Shown: in pieces, positions 16,754 through 31,200 of the stretch | How positions within the stretch are numbered: the stretch's first letter is position 1 | Layout of the letters: every line of letters starts with the position of its first letter | From: Planctomycetaceae bacterium | Lineage (GTDB): Bacteria > Planctomycetota > Planctomycetia > Planctomycetales > Planctomycetaceae | DNA length: 52,429 nucleotides | Assembly: GCA_024742875.1 (NCBI GenBank) | Contig: JANSXP010000024.1 | Span: 35,001 to 87,429, forward strand | Reading direction: 5' to 3' | Position numbers and translations under genes: made by a program | The notes under the pieces: model-generated | Told to the model about the DNA's origin: nothing | What the model saw: the letters and a program-made list of their open reading frames with translations, nothing else | Database searches by the model: none

Positions 16754-17743
16754 ATGACGGCCCCAATTCGAGTCGCTGTGACTGGCGCTGCCGGACAAAT
16801 CGGTTATTCCCTGCTGTTTCGGATCGCGTCAGGACAGGTATTCGGACCTGACCAGCCAGTGATTCTGCACATGGTCGAAATCCCACCAGCGATGGGCGCT
16901 CTGGACGGCGTTCATATGGAACTGGACGACTGTGCGTTCCCCACCCTGGCCGGAGTTGTGAAAGCCGACAGCGATCATCTGACCGATGGCTTTGCAGACT
17001 GCAACTATGTGCTTTGCGTAGGCAGTGTGCCCCGTGGCAAAGGCATGGAGCGTGGCGATCTGATTCGCATCAACGGTCCGATCTTCACCAGCACCGGTCA
17101 GGCCATCTCGGATGCGGCCGCGAGTGATGTTCGCGTTCTGGTGGTTGGCAATCCGTGCAATACGAACTGCCTGATCGCCATGAACAATGCGCCCAACGTG
17201 CCCAACGACCGCTGGTATGCCATGACGATGCTCGATCAGAATCGTGCTGTTTCACAGCTGGCGCAGAAAAGCGGCGCGGCCGTCTCCGGCATCAGCAATA
17301 TGACCATCTGGGGCAATCACTCGGCCACCCAGTATCCGGACTTCTACAACGCCAAAATTGATGGCAAGCCGGCTCTGGACGTGATCGGTGACGAGCAATG
17401 GCTCAAAGGCGACTTCATCACCACCGTGCAGAAGCGTGGTGCCGCCATCATTCAGGCACGCGGCGCATCGAGTGCGGCTTCCGCTGCCAATGCCATCATC
17501 GACAACGTCAAAGCGATTGCCAATCCGACGGCGGCCGGTGCCACCTTTAGCGCGGCGGTCTGCAGTGACGGCAGCTACGGTGTGGATGAAGGTTTGATCA
17601 GCAGCTTTCCGCTGACCAGCGACGGTACCAACTGGTCGATCGCTCAGGGGCTGGAACACAACGAATTCGCGGCCGAGAAGCTGGCGGCAACTGTGGCGGA
17701 ACTGAAAGAAGAGCGAGACACTGTAAAGGATTTGCTCAACTAG
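16754..17743 (+). CDS. mdh: Malate dehydrogenase
   Basis: This enzyme interconverts malate and oxaloacetate with NAD in the TCA cycle, in the cytosol. The 329-residue protein has the Rossmann motif [19 protein letters not shown] near the N-terminus, the mobile-loop region [22 protein letters not shown], and [16 protein letters not shown] with catalytic His189. It belongs to the cytosolic/plant-like MDH group ([10 protein letters not shown] type), not the E. coli type. The frame runs 24 codons further upstream, but the ATG at 16754 gives the standard N-terminus. A strong hairpin terminator follows at 17832. Confidence 0.95.
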   Translation: MTAPIRVAVTGAAGQIGYSLLFRIASGQVFGPDQPVILHMVEIPPAMGALDGVHMELDDCAFPTLAGVVKADSDHLTDGFADCNYVLCVGSVPRGKGMERGDLIRINGPIFTSTGQAISDAAASDVRVLVVGNPCNTNCLIAMNNAPNVPNDRWYAMTMLDQNRAVSQLAQKSGAAVSGISNMTIWGNHSATQYPDFYNAKIDGKPALDVIGDEQWLKGDFITTVQKRGAAIIQARGASSAASAANAIIDNVKAIANPTAAGATFSAAVCSDGSYGVDEGLISSFPLTSDGTNWSIAQGLEHNEFAAEKLAATVAELKEERDTVKDLLN

Positions 17744-17831
17744 TTCGTGTGCTGACGCCCGTTGCACAAATGGCGGCGCGTTTACCGGCCAGCAGATGGC
17801 CAGTCGACAGCAGACAGTGGACGTCCAAAAG

Positions 17832-17869
17832 AAAACGGCTCGCTCATCGGTAGATGAACGAGCCGTTTT
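17832..17869. terminator. Bidirectional terminator between mdh and ThuA-like gene
   Basis: AAAACGGCTCG (17832-17842) pairs perfectly with CGAGCCGTTTT (17859-17869). After a C-A mismatch, five more pairs close on a GGTA loop. Flanking A and T runs allow function in both directions between the convergent mdh and ThuA-like genes. Confidence 0.9.
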
Positions 17870-17909
17870 GTCGTTTGAGGGCGAACCGCGAACCGTAAAA
17901 CAACGGGGC

Positions 17910-18737
17910 TTACTTCTGTGTGGCGGCCTGCTTTGCCCGTTCTTCCTGACGGGCGGACAATTCTGGGTTGGGATCGGCTGGACCATCCAACTCGCCTCGC
18001 ACCCATTTGACGGCCGCCGTGACCGACTTCAAAAAGCGCTCGTCACGCCACGTACTTTCGTTGTGGCCCAGATTGTTGACGAACACGCGGCCCTCTCCGT
18101 AATTCTTCACCCAGGCCACAGGGACATGATAGGGCTTCGATGGCTGGCACTTGTTCATGTCCAGGCTCATTAGGACTCGCACTTTTTCCGGCTGCCAGTT
18201 CTTGTACTGGTAGATCTCATCGCGGATCTGAAATTCGGACCCAAACGCCTGCATGGTCGGGTGATCAGGCTCGTGCACGGCAATGGTCACCGTCGTGCCG
18301 GCTCCCCAGGGGTGCCCATTGAATGAGCCTCCCACCATGTCCCAGTAAGGCTCATAGCTTTTGAACGTGTCTGTCGCCGAGTGGAAGCCGATGAAGCCGT
18401 GGCCTTTCTGCTTCAGCCAGTCGTTGAAGAAGTAGTCCAGGTCCTTCTCGGCGATCGGCAGTTTGCCCGTCGTGTAGAACATGACGATGTCATAGTTTTG
18501 CAGATTCTCTTTTGTGAAATCCGAAGCCGCATCCTGAGTGCAGTCGACGGTGAATAACTCGGATGTCTGGCCCAGCTGGACCATCGAGATTTCCGCTGGG
18601 GCCAGGTCTTTTTGCTGGCGATTGACGGATCCGTGGCGGAAGCCCACGCTCTGGGTGAGCATCAGAATGCGGGTTTTCTCCGCGGCTGACGTCACGGAGC
18701 AGGCAAGGAGCAAAGTCAGGAGGGTGATCTGTTTCAT
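17910..18737 (-). CDS. Secreted ThuA-like domain protein
   Basis: This 275-residue protein has a signal peptide (MKQITLLTLLLACSVTSAA) and a ThuA-like, glutamine-amidotransferase-fold domain: TRILMLTQSVGFRHGSV, YDIVMFYTTGKLPI, GHGFIGFHSATDTF, HPWGAGTTVTI and EGRVFVNNLGHNESTW. The domain family is linked to trehalose or other sugar use and is very common in planctomycetes, often exported; the reaction here is unknown. The C-terminus is charged and Gln-rich (ARQEERAKQAATQK). An ATG four codons upstream (18749) is possible, but GGAA is better spaced to 18737. A hairpin lies just upstream (18756-18779). It shares the bidirectional terminator with mdh. Confidence 0.85.
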   Translation of the reverse strand: MKQITLLTLLLACSVTSAAEKTRILMLTQSVGFRHGSVNRQQKDLAPAEISMVQLGQTSELFTVDCTQDAASDFTKENLQNYDIVMFYTTGKLPIAEKDLDYFFNDWLKQKGHGFIGFHSATDTFKSYEPYWDMVGGSFNGHPWGAGTTVTIAVHEPDHPTMQAFGSEFQIRDEIYQYKNWQPEKVRVLMSLDMNKCQPSKPYHVPVAWVKNYGEGRVFVNNLGHNESTWRDERFLKSVTAAVKWVRGELDGPADPNPELSARQEERAKQAATQK

Positions 18738-19264
18738 GAGCCGTTCCATGGGTGAGAATTGGGGTGGGAGACCCCATTCTTAGCCACGTCGCAGGCCCAT
18801 GTCCATCTGCTCGAAGCCTTTCCACAGCGCCTGCGGGAGGAGCAGTCCGCCTCCCCCGGGGCGTCTTACACAAAGGAAGGCTGTCGCGCAAATCGGCCGA
18901 TCAGGCCCGCGTGACCGTTTTTTGGTGTTAACTCAGGGCCTCCAATTCGTCGCGACCTTTCTGGAGTCCAGTGTGCGCGATTCCAGCGATTTTCAGGGTT
19001 TTGGCGATTGCGTCGATTGTTTCGATCGGCCGCATTGCTCGACCCTGATTCGCATGTTTTGCGTTTTTTTGCTGGACTTTGCCGGGCTTGATATGCGGAT
19101 AATGCTGGTTCGGTAAACAGGTCCGATATGCGCTTTTGTGTATTAGGGATGTCAGTAGTGGCTTTCTGTACACATTTGCGGCGTTTCGGCTGAATATTCG
19201 TTGATGATAAAGCCCCCCCTCCGCGATGGGGCACAAAGACGTTTTGGACTCCCAAGGACGCAAA
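18738..19264. other. Divergent intergenic region before the giant gene
   Basis: These 527 bases separate the ThuA-like gene (minus) from the giant protein gene (plus). A hairpin at 18756-18779 (GAATTGGGGT and ACCCCATTC, one bulge) lies in the minus-strand leader close to the ThuA start. A -10-like GATAAT occurs at 19098-19103 without a convincing -35. Short frames here read as non-coding. A long 5' leader for the giant gene is possible. Confidence 0.45.
19254..19258 (+). promoter_or_regulatory. Ribosome-binding site that sets the giant protein start
   Basis: AAGGA lies six bases before the ATG at 19265. The alternative ATG at 19226 has no such site, so the start at 19265 is preferred. Confidence 0.75.
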
Positions 19265-22200
19265 ATGCTGATTTCCTCCTGGCTCAAGTCTTTCCGCAAC
19301 CACCTCCAGTCTCGGCCTCGACGAATTGTCCGACGAAAAACTACAAAGCCCGCCCCACGGCAAGTGGAAGATCTGGAAGTTCGATCTCTGCTGGCGGCCC
19401 CGACACTTGTGGCCGTTCGCCCCAATGTCGGCGAGTTCCTGGTGGAGAACGAAGTCCGGGAGACAGCACCCAACGAACTGACGCTGCAGTTCAATCCCGG
19501 CCAGATCATTGACGACGCCACCGTGAACGGCAACGTGACGGTCACTCGCGCTGGTCACGATGGCACCTTCGGTGATGGCAATGAAGTACCCGTGACGATC
19601 GGCTTTGTCGGCGTCGGTGATCAGCCGGAAGAGGTGGTCGTTCGCTTCGCGGAAAATCTGCCGGACGATCACTACCGCATCACCATCACGCCAGGGCTGC
19701 AGAACGTCGGCGGCGAAGCGTTCAACAACGGCAATCCGGACAGCTTCGACTTCTCGCTCGATCTGGGTGCCCGCATTATTGCCGTGGACCCTCAGCCGGT
19801 GACGCGCAACGGCAATGGTGATCTGGAACAGGCACGTAACCAGATTGTGCTGTACTTTAATGAGGACGATCTGGATCCCACGGCGGCTGAAGACGTGCGG
19901 CTGTATCAGCTGATTGCCACGAATGACACCGTTTCCAACCTCGACGACACGCTCACGTTTCCCACAACGGCCACCTACGATTCGGCCGCCGATACGGTGA
20001 CTCTGGAGTTTGCCGGAGACATTGACACGCTCGCCGGAGCAGGCAGCTACCGCCTGCGCGTGGGCAATCGTCTGACGAACGATGTCTGGCCCCCGCAGGC
20101 GCCGACCCCGTTTGTTCCCGGTACAGAAGCGGGAGCTACCAATGCGACTGGTGCTGATCTGGGCTCACTGGCAGGTGCCAGTGCCAGCCTGACAATCGAT
20201 GGTGAAATCAACATTCTGACCAGCAGTGATCAGAATCCCTTCCCGTTTGATTTTCCCGGTGCGGAGGATGAGCCAGGCCATCGACTCGTCGAAGCACAGA
20301 CACATATCAACGCAGGCCCGGACGCCAACCCCTCCATCACAACCATCGCTTATAACTTTGACCCGGTTTATGGCGATCACCCCAACAATACGCTGGGACT
20401 GGATCCCATCAACGCGATTACCGAAGCGCAGAAGCAGCGGACACGTGAGATCTTTGAGTTCTACGGCACCTATCTGGGCATTGACTTTGTCGAAACTGAC
20501 ACGCTCGGTTTCACAATCGTGACCGGTGACATTCGTGTGCTTGATCCGACCGCCACGCCGGGGCCTGGTGGGACACTGGGAATCGCGGGCGGCGGTCTGG
20601 CCATTATGGATGGCGGCGACACATGGAACGACGAACCAGGCGGCGACTGGTTTCAGACGGCCATGCACGAAATTGGCCACCTGCTGGGTCTGGGGCATGC
20701 TGCAGAACTGGTGCAGGTGACGGTGAACAGTGCCAACTCGGCCAACGGTTTCGCGCCGTATTCCCGGCCAGGCGTCGGTGCCGAACCTGACTTCCCGGGC
20801 GATCACGACATTGCCCACGGACTGCACCTGCACCGCACGGACAGCATTGACGTTGACCGCTACAACTTCAATGTCCCCGCAACGGGCGTCTTTACTGTTG
20901 AGTTGATGGCAGAGCGTCTGGCGAACTCCAGTCTGCTGGATGCCAAACTGGAACTGTATCGCGTTGACGGTGGTGTCGATGTGCTGGTCGCACAAAACGA
21001 TGACTACTTCAGTGAAGATTCCTTCATCGAACTGATGCTGGAGCCCGGTGACTATGCTCTGGCTGTCTCGTCCACTGATCTGGATGAAGGCGGTTCGTCC
21101 CAGGGGCAGTACACACTGCGCGTGGACTTTAAAGAAAGTGTGACGGCTGCGACGGCACTTTTCGATGCGGACCTCGATGCCGAAGGTCTGCAGAACAACA
21201 CACTGTTTGACGGTGACAGCGACGGGCATGCAGGAGGCGTGTACAACTTCTGGTTCAACGCTGCTTCTGTGGCTGACACACTGTTTGTTGACAAATCTGC
21301 GGCGGCCGGTGGCGATGGTTCCATCGCCACGCCGTTTAACGAAATTGATGTGGCACTGGCCACAGCGGTTCCCGGCCAGATCGTGCGGATTGTCGGCAAT
21401 GACCAGGGTGACGACGGTGACGTATCCAATGATTTGCCGTACCTGATTGGTCGCGACCTGAACAACAATGTGCTGGAAGACGGGGCGTCTCTGGATGTTC
21501 CGCAGGGCGTCACGGTGATGATCGACGCCGGCGCCATCTTCAAACTGCGTGCCTCACGTATTGGCGTCGGAAGTTCGTCTACGCTGATTGACCGTTCCGT
21601 TGGCGCGCTGCAGATTCTTGGCAAGCCCGAACAGCAGGTTATCTTCACATCGCTGCTCGATGAACTGGTGGGAACAGACACCACGCCAACGCCGACCACG
21701 GCAGCGCCCGGCAACTGGGGCGGTATCACGTTCCGCAATGATGTGGACGAAAGTCAGGGCCGCTTCAGCTATCGCGGCGAAGGCATCTTTATCAACCACG
21801 TTGGCCAGGCGTCCATCCGCTATGGTGGCGGCAATGCGGTTGTGGACTCTGTTGTGCAGCCCGTTAGTCCGATCAATCTGATCGACGCTCAGCCAACCAT
21901 CACTTACAACGAGATCACGCTGTCTGCGGATTCCGCTCTGGCCGCCAATCCGGACAGCTTTGAACAGTTCACTTTCCACTCTCCGGAGTTTCAGGACGGT
22001 GCGCCGCTGTTCACCAGCGACTACCAGCGCGTGGGACCGGATATCTCATTCAACACGCTGACGGAAAACTCAACGAACGGCATCTTTGTCAAGGTGACCA
22101 CGCTGGCTGGGTCCGACATCGAGAAGCTGACGACGTCCGCCCGATTTGACGACACGGACATCGTCCACGTGATTGCGCAAAACCTGGCACTGCAGGGAAC

Positions 22201-25200
22201 TCCCGGCGGTCCTGTTCTGGACCAGACGGCTCCGGATATCTCGCTGGCTGTTGCGACCACTGTTGGTGGCGGCTCGGCCACCTGGGCGGCTGCTGGTGAT
22301 TACACTTATTCTGTTGTCTTCTACGACGAAAACGGCTTTGAAAGCCCCAATTCGGCCGAACTGCCTCCTGCCACCGTGACGGATGCGAACGGCGACATTG
22401 TCCAGGTCACCGGTCTCCCTCCCGCCCCGGAAGAGTATGTGGGCCGCCGCGTGTATCGCAGCCAGCCAGGCGGCGGTGGACCGTTTGTTCTGGTGGCTGA
22501 ACTGGATCGTTCCGCACCTTCGTTTGATGATACGGGCGCTGATCTGGGTCGGGAGCTGAACGCCGTTAATGCACGCCTGCGAGCACGCATTGATGCCAGC
22601 CTCACCATTGATCCGGGTACGATCGTGAAGCTGGAGGGGTCACGGATTGAAGCGGAATACGGCACTCAACTCCTGGCCGAGGGACTGCCGGGCGAAGAGA
22701 TCATCTTCACATCACGTCGAGATGACAGTTACGGTGCCGGTGGAACATTCGACACCAATGACGACGACTCCAGTTCATCGGAGCAGGCTCCCGCCGCGGG
22801 GAACTGGGGCGGACTCTACATTGGACATCTGGGCTCGGTCAGCCTGGATCACGTGCTGGTCACGTATGGCGGCGGTGTGACGCCGCTGGAAAGTGATTTT
22901 GCCGCATTCAACGCGCTGGAAATTCACCAGGCCGAAGCTCGAATTCGCAACAGTGTGTTTCAGACGAATGCGAACGGCACGACCGGCACGACAGCACCGG
23001 CGGACCGCTTTGGACTCTACGAAAACGAATCAGGCACCATTTTCGTTCGGGGCTCTCAGCCCATCATTCTGGACAGCCAGTTTGAGGGTAATGCCGGCCC
23101 CGTCGTGACGATCAACACCAACGCGGTTAACAGCCGTCTGCTGGTGGACCGCGGACGTTCGACGGGAGCTGCCGATCAGCAGACCAACTATCTCGACAAC
23201 CAGGGTCCGCTCATCCGCGATAATGCGTATGAAAACAATGACATCAATGGCATGGTGGTGCGTGGCGAAGTGGTGACCACGCAGGGTGTCTGGGACGACA
23301 CGGATATCGTGCACGTGCTCCAGGATGAGATATTTATCCCTGATTTCCATGTCTCCGGCGGAATTCGCCTGGAGAGCAGCGCAACGGAAAGCCTTGTTGT
23401 CAAACTGGCCGGCGCGAGTGCCGGCATCACCAGCGGCGGTAATGCTCAGGACATTCGTGACCGCATCGGCGGCATGCTGCACATCATCGGCCAGCCCGGC
23501 AGCCCTGTGATCATGACATCACTGGACGACGATTCCGCCGGGGCTGGTTTCGATCTGACGGGCTTCCCGCAGTTTGACACCAACAATGATGGTTCGTCTG
23601 TCGGGACGTCTGGCAGCTGGCGTGGTCTCGAAATTGAGGCGCTGGCCCATGACCGCAATGTCGGCGTGCACGTGGAAAATGAGCTGGCCGACGGCGCCAC
23701 TCCGGATGGCAATGCCACGATTTCTCAGGCCGAAGTCGTTGGTCGTTTGGCACAGGGCGAATTCTCAAGCGATGAGAATCTGAGGCTGGGTTTTGAAATT
23801 CATGGCACGATCGATTCCTTTGACGATCAGGACACGTATTCGTTTCAGGGATTTGCCGGCGAACAGGTGTGGCTGGACATAGACGATTCCACATGGGGGC
23901 TGGACACCGTGGTCGAGCTGCTCGATTCCAACGGGGACGTGCTGGCCACATCTGACAATGACGATGCCAGTGTACCGGCTGGTGGCACCACGATTGCCAA
24001 TACCCTGGACTACTCTCAGTTTGTCAGTCGCGACCTGTACACACTCAATGCTCTGGACGCTGGCATGCGGGTCGTTCTGCCAGGCTCAACGGGGGCTCGC
24101 CAGAATTACTTCGTGCGTGTCAGCAGCAAAGACAACACCAAGGGCGTTTACGAACTGCAGATTCGTATGCAGGAACTCGACGAGTTTGCCGGCACCGCCA
24201 TTCAGTACGCTGATATCCGCTACGCGACCAACGGCATTGTGCTGCCCTCCGCTCCCGCTCACAGTCCGCTGACTGCTGAGTTTGTGGAAATCGAAGGCAC
24301 CGACTCCGATGTCGGTGCGCTGATGAATTCTGATCGGGCAGTGATCTCGATTGCCGGCAATCTGAACAGCGAAAACGATGTCGACGCCTATGCCTTCACT
24401 GTGCGGCATTTCCCCACTCAGGACAATCCCAACGAGACGCCCGTCTCTGTGGTCTTTGACATTGATTTTGCAGACGGCCTGACGCGAGCTGACTCAACGA
24501 TCGCGGTCTACGACGCCAACAACGCGCTGGTCCTGATCGGACGCGACTCGAATGTCGGTGAAGACCAGCAGGCTGACGTCATGGGTGATGCAACTGATCT
24601 TTTGAGTCGCGGTTCGTATGGACAGCGTGATGGCTTTATTGGCCCGGTCGAGATTGCACCGGGCGATTACACGGTGCGGGTCTTCTCCAACAATCAGGTG
24701 CCCACCGAAATCGCCCAGTATCTGGATGCGGGCGGCACCAATCTGGTGCGGCTGGAGCCAGTGGATTCCGTTACTCGCGTCGCGGAAGAACGATTTGGTG
24801 TGGGCGATACTTCGACCACTGGTTCAGCGCCGATTGTGGACCTGTTCAGCGTTGATGGTGGTGGCAATCTGGGCGATCAGCACGTGGTGCCGTTCTCGCT
24901 GGCGGATGTCAGTCTGTTTATCAGCAGCGACAACGGACTGACGGGCGGTGGTGAAACGTCCGTCTTCCAGGTGGATCCATTCACTGGCAGCGTGGAAAAT
25001 GCGGTCGGTGAATTTGACCGCAACATTGACGACATCGCCATGAGGGCCGACGGCCAGCTGTATGCCTATACGCTGGATGACGCAGCCGGACTGGTTAGCC
25101 CGGCCACGACGGGCAACTACATTGAAATTGATACAGGCACAGGCACATTCACGAATGATGGCGATGACGGCATCACACTGAACCTGGACAACACGGACGC

Positions 25201-28200
25201 CAACGGTGTGCCGCAGCCGGGCGACGGCAACGTTGTGGTCGATCCCAGCGCCGTGATCTCGTACACAGCGCTGGTGCATGCCGGACTGGGTGACAACGCG
25301 GGCTTCGCAGTGGGCACGCGTCAGCGTGGACCAGGCGGCGTTCCGGCAAACACGGTTCCCGGTTTCGACTACACCACCAACATTCTTTATCAGTTCAACA
25401 TTGATACCGGACTGACGGTTGGCGGCACGAGAACGGGTGACGCGCGGGCCAACCAGGGAGCAGGTTCCACGCAGCGGGAAGTTGGTCAGGTCAACACTGT
25501 TGGCGGTGGTACCATCGTTGGACTGGCGACCGCAGGCAACACACTGTTTGGTCTGGATAACAACGGTGTGCTGTATCAAATCAACCAGGGCAACGCGGGC
25601 TCCGCCGTGCTGGGGGCGGTCTCCACCTATGCCGTCGGTTCTGACAGCTACGTGCCGGTCAACGGTGTGTTCACCGGACTGACGACCGCACCGCAGTCTG
25701 TCGAGGACGGCGAGTATGCCAACATGCTGTTCGCACTGACGTCCGGCGGCGACCTGTTTGCAATCAATCTGCAGGGGGAAGCTCAGCCCGTTTTTGTGGA
25801 CGGAGCCGACTCCGTCAGTACCGGCGTCAACAACGCTCATGGTCTGGCATTTAGTACTCTGGAACGCAACCTCTGGAACCTTACCGGAATCAATGGCACA
25901 GTGCCGGGGCACGGTGTGGTGGAGGACAACGACTCCAGTCGCGTGAACGAAAACGGAGGCACGAGTCTGCACTTCGGCAATACGATCGACGGGGCCGCCC
26001 AGGGCAATCAGAACGATCGTGCGACCGGACTGGTCAATGACTACAACTTCCCTGGTGGTGCTCACGGCAGCGTGATCAGCAACGAGTTTGATCTTTCGGG
26101 TTACTCGGCCGAAGACAAGCCCACGCTGTACTTCAATTATCAGCTTGGCACGGACGGTACCGATGCGACAGCCATGCAGGACGCTTTCCGCGTGTTCGTG
26201 GGAGATGAGTCTGGCAACTGGAATCTCGTAGTCACTAACAACGGATTTGAAAGCCCCACGCAGGCAGACGAATATGACCTGGGGCCATTCGGAAGTACGT
26301 CGACCGCTCCTCAACTGCAGTCCTTCCAGGACGTGAACGAAGCGTTTGACAATGCGGGCTGGAGACAGGCCCGCGTTGACCTGAGCAACTACGCCGGTCT
26401 GGGCAGTCTGCGACTGCGATTCGATTTCTCGACCGCCGGTCGTATGGATATCGTTGGCTTCAACCGCACGGAAACCGAACTGGTGGCCGTGGCCGGTGAT
26501 CAGATTCAGGACGGTGATACATTCTCCATTGACGGAGTTGCTTTCGAATTCGAAATGGGGCCATCTTTGAATTTCCCCTCCGGGGATTCACTGAACGGCG
26601 CCACGTTTGAAGTCGGCACAGGCGGTGCACCGGTCACCTTTACCTTTGTCACGGCGGGCGCCGGAGGCACATCCATTCTGGCTGAGTCGGGCGATTCCGC
26701 AGCGACAATTGCGGCCCGCGTGAAGGCTGCCATCGAAGCTCAGTTTGGTGCAGGAACCGCATTTGCCTCCGGAAACCGGGTGAACGTGCCAACGGGCATT
26801 CTTGGCGCTGTTGATGCTCCGATCTCGGCCGCTGGAAGCATTGGTGTCGCTTCTGTGCAGGATGTGACGATCAACGTTGAAATGACGGCTGATGAAGTGG
26901 CCGTCCAGGTGCAACGAGCGATCGCTGAGCAGTTTGCCGACTGGGTGCCTGACGATGACGTGGCTGGGCGAGCGGCCCTGACAGCCAACCAGCTGGCCTT
27001 CCAGGATCAGTTGCTGGCAACCGTAGACGTTCACGGACCGTCCATTCGACTTATCTCGCACACGGTGACCAACGCCGGAGTACTAACGGCCCGCGAAGAT
27101 CTGCCGGGTGATGAGTTCAGCAACATCAACAATCGTGGTGTGAACAACGCAAATGGCGGCGTGTTCATCGACGACATCATTATCGGTTTCGCAGAACGTG
27201 GCGAGCAGGTGACTGGTGCCGCTCCCACAGCTGGGTTCAGTGCCAACCCGGATATCGACAATGGCAACTCGCCACTCGATAACCTCGATACGCACACGGG
27301 ACACTATGACCTGGAGATTCGCCGCGCCGGGGAAAATGCCCTGTACGATGGCACCAACAACCTGCTGTTCCCGGCGACCGATACCAACGGTCGTTTTGAC
27401 CAAAGCGTGGCCCTGGAACTGCCCGACTTCAACGACATCGCCGACAACTCCACAGTGACGATCAGCGATGGTAATCGCGAAGTCACCTTCGAGTTCATCG
27501 ACAACACGGACGGTACCACCACCGGCACGCCGGGTAACTTCTTTATTCAGTATTCGGCCGTCAGCCGACAGGCGATCGTCAGCGGGAATTCGTTCTCCAG
27601 CCTGGCGGCCGCTTTCCGCGAAGCGGTCAACAGTAGTGCGGTCCAGGGAGTGATCGAAATTGCCGCCACGCTGAGTGACGGCGTGGCCTCCATCAGTTCC
27701 AATGGCACGAGCACGGTAAATTTGACGGGCAACGCCATTGTGACGGTGGGAGCCACTGGTGCAGTGAACGTGCTGACGTCGGACAGCTACGGTGACGACA
27801 ATCACTTCCGTGATCAGGGCCAGATCATTATCGAGTCGTCGATTTTTCGGGATGCCAGCGAATTTGGTATTTTGGCCCAACTGAACGAAACGCCTCGGGG
27901 CACGGGCGATCTGGCAACGCCAGGTGGGCCGCGTAACCTGATTGAACGCAATCCAGATGGGCTTGTTCCCGGCATCGTGGTGGTGAATAACCTGCTGCAC
28001 GACAATGCGTCGGGCGGTATCGATGTGTCCGGCGAATTCGGCGCTGCTCCCCAGGGCGTCGTTCCGGCCGTTCGAATTGTCAACAACACGATCGCCGCCC
28101 CGGAAAATCAGACGGGTGTGGGTGTCAACATTACGGGCGGCGTCTCCGCCACCGTGATGAACAACATCATTGCCGGGTACGGAACGTGGATCGCCTCTAC

Positions 28201-31200
28201 CTCACCGACGGTCATTGGGTCCAACCTCTATCAGGAAAACTCTGCCGGTGGCGGCAGCGGACTGACGGGCACATTTGACATTCAGATTGCAAACAGCGAT
28301 CCGCTGTTTGTCGATGCGGCCAACGACAACTACTACCTGGCTGCGGGCTCGCGAGCCATCGACAGTGCTCTGGCGTCTCTGCTGGACAATCCCGATCTGG
28401 TTCGTGTCAAGACACCGCTGCAAATCGGCCTGTCGCCAACCCTCGCGCCTGAAGATGACCTGTTTGGTCAGGTCCGCAGTGACGATGCTTCGGCACCCAA
28501 CACGTCCGGCCAGGGGGCCAACGTCTTTATCGACCGTGGTGCCATCGACCGCGTGGACTTCTTCCCGCCGATCGGCCGCATTGTGGATCCTCTCGATGGC
28601 TCGCCCGTCGATCTGGACACCGACGAAGATGAAGTGTTTGTCTCAGATATTGATCTGGCACGTCGTCTGACGATTCGTCTGATCGACATCGGCGTGGGAA
28701 TTGATGACGCCATCAATCCGGCCGCCGGTCGTCGCAATGTGCATTCCGACCAGTTCGAACTGTACGTGCGGGACGTGACGGAGCCTTCAGGTCGCCGACT
28801 GCTCGTGGAAAATGTGGATTACATCTTCCAGTACAACGCGTTCTCCAAGGAAGTGACGTTCCTGTCAGTCACGAGCTACAAGGTAGACCGCACTTATGAG
28901 ATCTGGGTGAAGAATACGCCGGCCAATCCCGCAGATGCGGCCGACTTTGACGGAGTGCGGGACCTGGCGGGCAACTACATTGCCGCCAACCGCAACGACG
29001 GCTCCACACAGTTTTACATCACCCTGTCTGATGGTGTGAACGATGCACCGATCAATACGGCGCCAGCCACTCAAACGATCTTCGAAGACGAGACGCTGGT
29101 CTTTGCCGGCGGCAACTCGATCTCGGTGTATGACGACGATGTGGCACTGGGCACCAACGAACTGACGGTGACACTGGTTCCTGCCCACGGAACCGTCACC
29201 ACAACGCCGATTGCCGGTGTCAATGTATCGACCGCTGGTCCGGCCGTCACGGCGGCCAATCAGATTACCGTCTCACCGGCGGCCGCCATGTTTGGTGAAA
29301 CGATCACCATTGGTGACACCATCTTCACCTTTGTGGATGCGACCGCAGTGGCCACACCGCTGTCGACCGACGTTCCTCTGGATCCCACGGACACCGCGTC
29401 GATCGTGGCCGGTCGACTGGCTCTGATCCTGAACGATCCCAAGAACTTCGGCACCAACGCCGCGCTGCATCTGAATGAGACGGTGACGCTGCTGACACGC
29501 ACAGCCGCAGATCCTTCTTCCGCCGTGATGACTCTCGGCGGGGCGTCCATCGAAACCAGCGACGGTGTCACCTCCATCGGTCAGCACGTGAGTGTCGGTG
29601 GCGATGTACTGACGTTTGTTGACGCGGCGGCTGTGGATGTGGTGGCTGATCATGAAGTGGTCATCAACGCAACCGACACCGACGCCGATGTGGCGGCCGC
29701 ACTGGCCGCAAAGATCAACGCTCTGTTCGGTGCCGGTTCGGCCCCCGTTGTGGGCAACCGCATCGTTCTGGGTGGTCTGAACGTGGAAGACGGGCTGGTT
29801 ACCATTTCCGGTATCACCCAACTGGTCAATCAGGCTCTGGTGAACGCCACCTTCACGCCGGATCCGAATTACTACGGTCCCGCCTCACTGACGGTGGTCA
29901 CCGAGGACAACGGCGAGTTCACATTCAACGACAAGATCAATGCTCGCGACGTGGATGTCATCAGCATCACCGTCCTGCCGGTCAACGATCTGCCGACACT
30001 GGATCCGATCGCCGATCAGGCCATCGATGAGGATACAGCCACACTCCAGGTGAATATGTCGGGCATCTCGGCCGGTCCTCTGGGCAATGATCCGCCAAAC
30101 GAAGCGGAAACCATTCGCGTGACGGCCGTCAGCAGTGACCCGTCTATCATTCCTGATCCCGTGGTGAACTACACGTTCTTTGAGTCTTTGGGCAGCCTCG
30201 AGTTTGCTCCGGTTCCCGATGCCTTCGGTGTGGTCACGATCACCGTAACGGTCGAAGACGCCGGCCTGGACAACGTTTTTGAGGATGATCCGAACACGGC
30301 GGGCGTTGATGAATCGGCCGACAACCTGTCGTTCCAGCAGACCTTCACCATCACGGTGAATCCGGTCAACGATCCTCCGGCCTTCGATCCGATCGCGGAC
30401 ACGTCGATCGACGAAGACACCGGACCTGGCACTGTCGCTCTGACAGGAATTAACCCCGGTCCATCGGGTGAGTCGGAAAACGTGCGGTTCTCGGCGATCA
30501 GCAGCAACACGAGCATCATCGACACGGTGACGTTCAATTACACCAACCCCGATACCACTGGCACGCTGAACTACACGCTGGTGCCTGACGCTTTTGGCGG
30601 ACCTGTCACGATCACCGTGACGCTGGAAGACGCCGGTCTGGACAATATCTTTGATGATGATCCCAACACGGCGGGCATCGATGAGTCGGCGGACAACCTG
30701 ACCACGGTTGATACGTTTGATGTGATCGTGAATCCGGTGAACGACCTGCCCACGATCGACCCGATTCCTGATGAAACTCATCCGGAAGACGGCGGTCAGA
30801 AGGTTGTGATTCTCTCGGGAGTCACCAATGGGGCGGCCAATGAAAACGAGCCTGTTATCATCACGGCCACCAGCTCTGATACGTCCATCATTCCTGATCC
30901 GGTTGTGCTGTATGGCCATCCGTCGCCAACCGGCACTCTGATCTACGAACCTGTGGCCGATGCCTTTGGTGGTCCGGTGACAATTACGGTCAACGTGATC
31001 GACGGTGGTCTGGACGGACTGCTGATTGATAATCCGGCCACTCCGAATGTGGATGAGTCGGCCGACAACGGCATCACCGTGGAGACCTTTGAAGTCACCA
31101 TCACGGAAGTGAACGACGATCCGGTGATCGATGCGATTCCCACCCAGTTCATTGACGAAGACGCCGGTCCCGGCTCTGTCGCTCTGACGGGTATCAATAA

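Noticed and set aside
18799-19116. 105-codon plus-strand frame before the giant gene
   Set aside because: No ribosome-binding site, no domain, and Cys/Ser/Arg-rich text typical of non-coding sequence.
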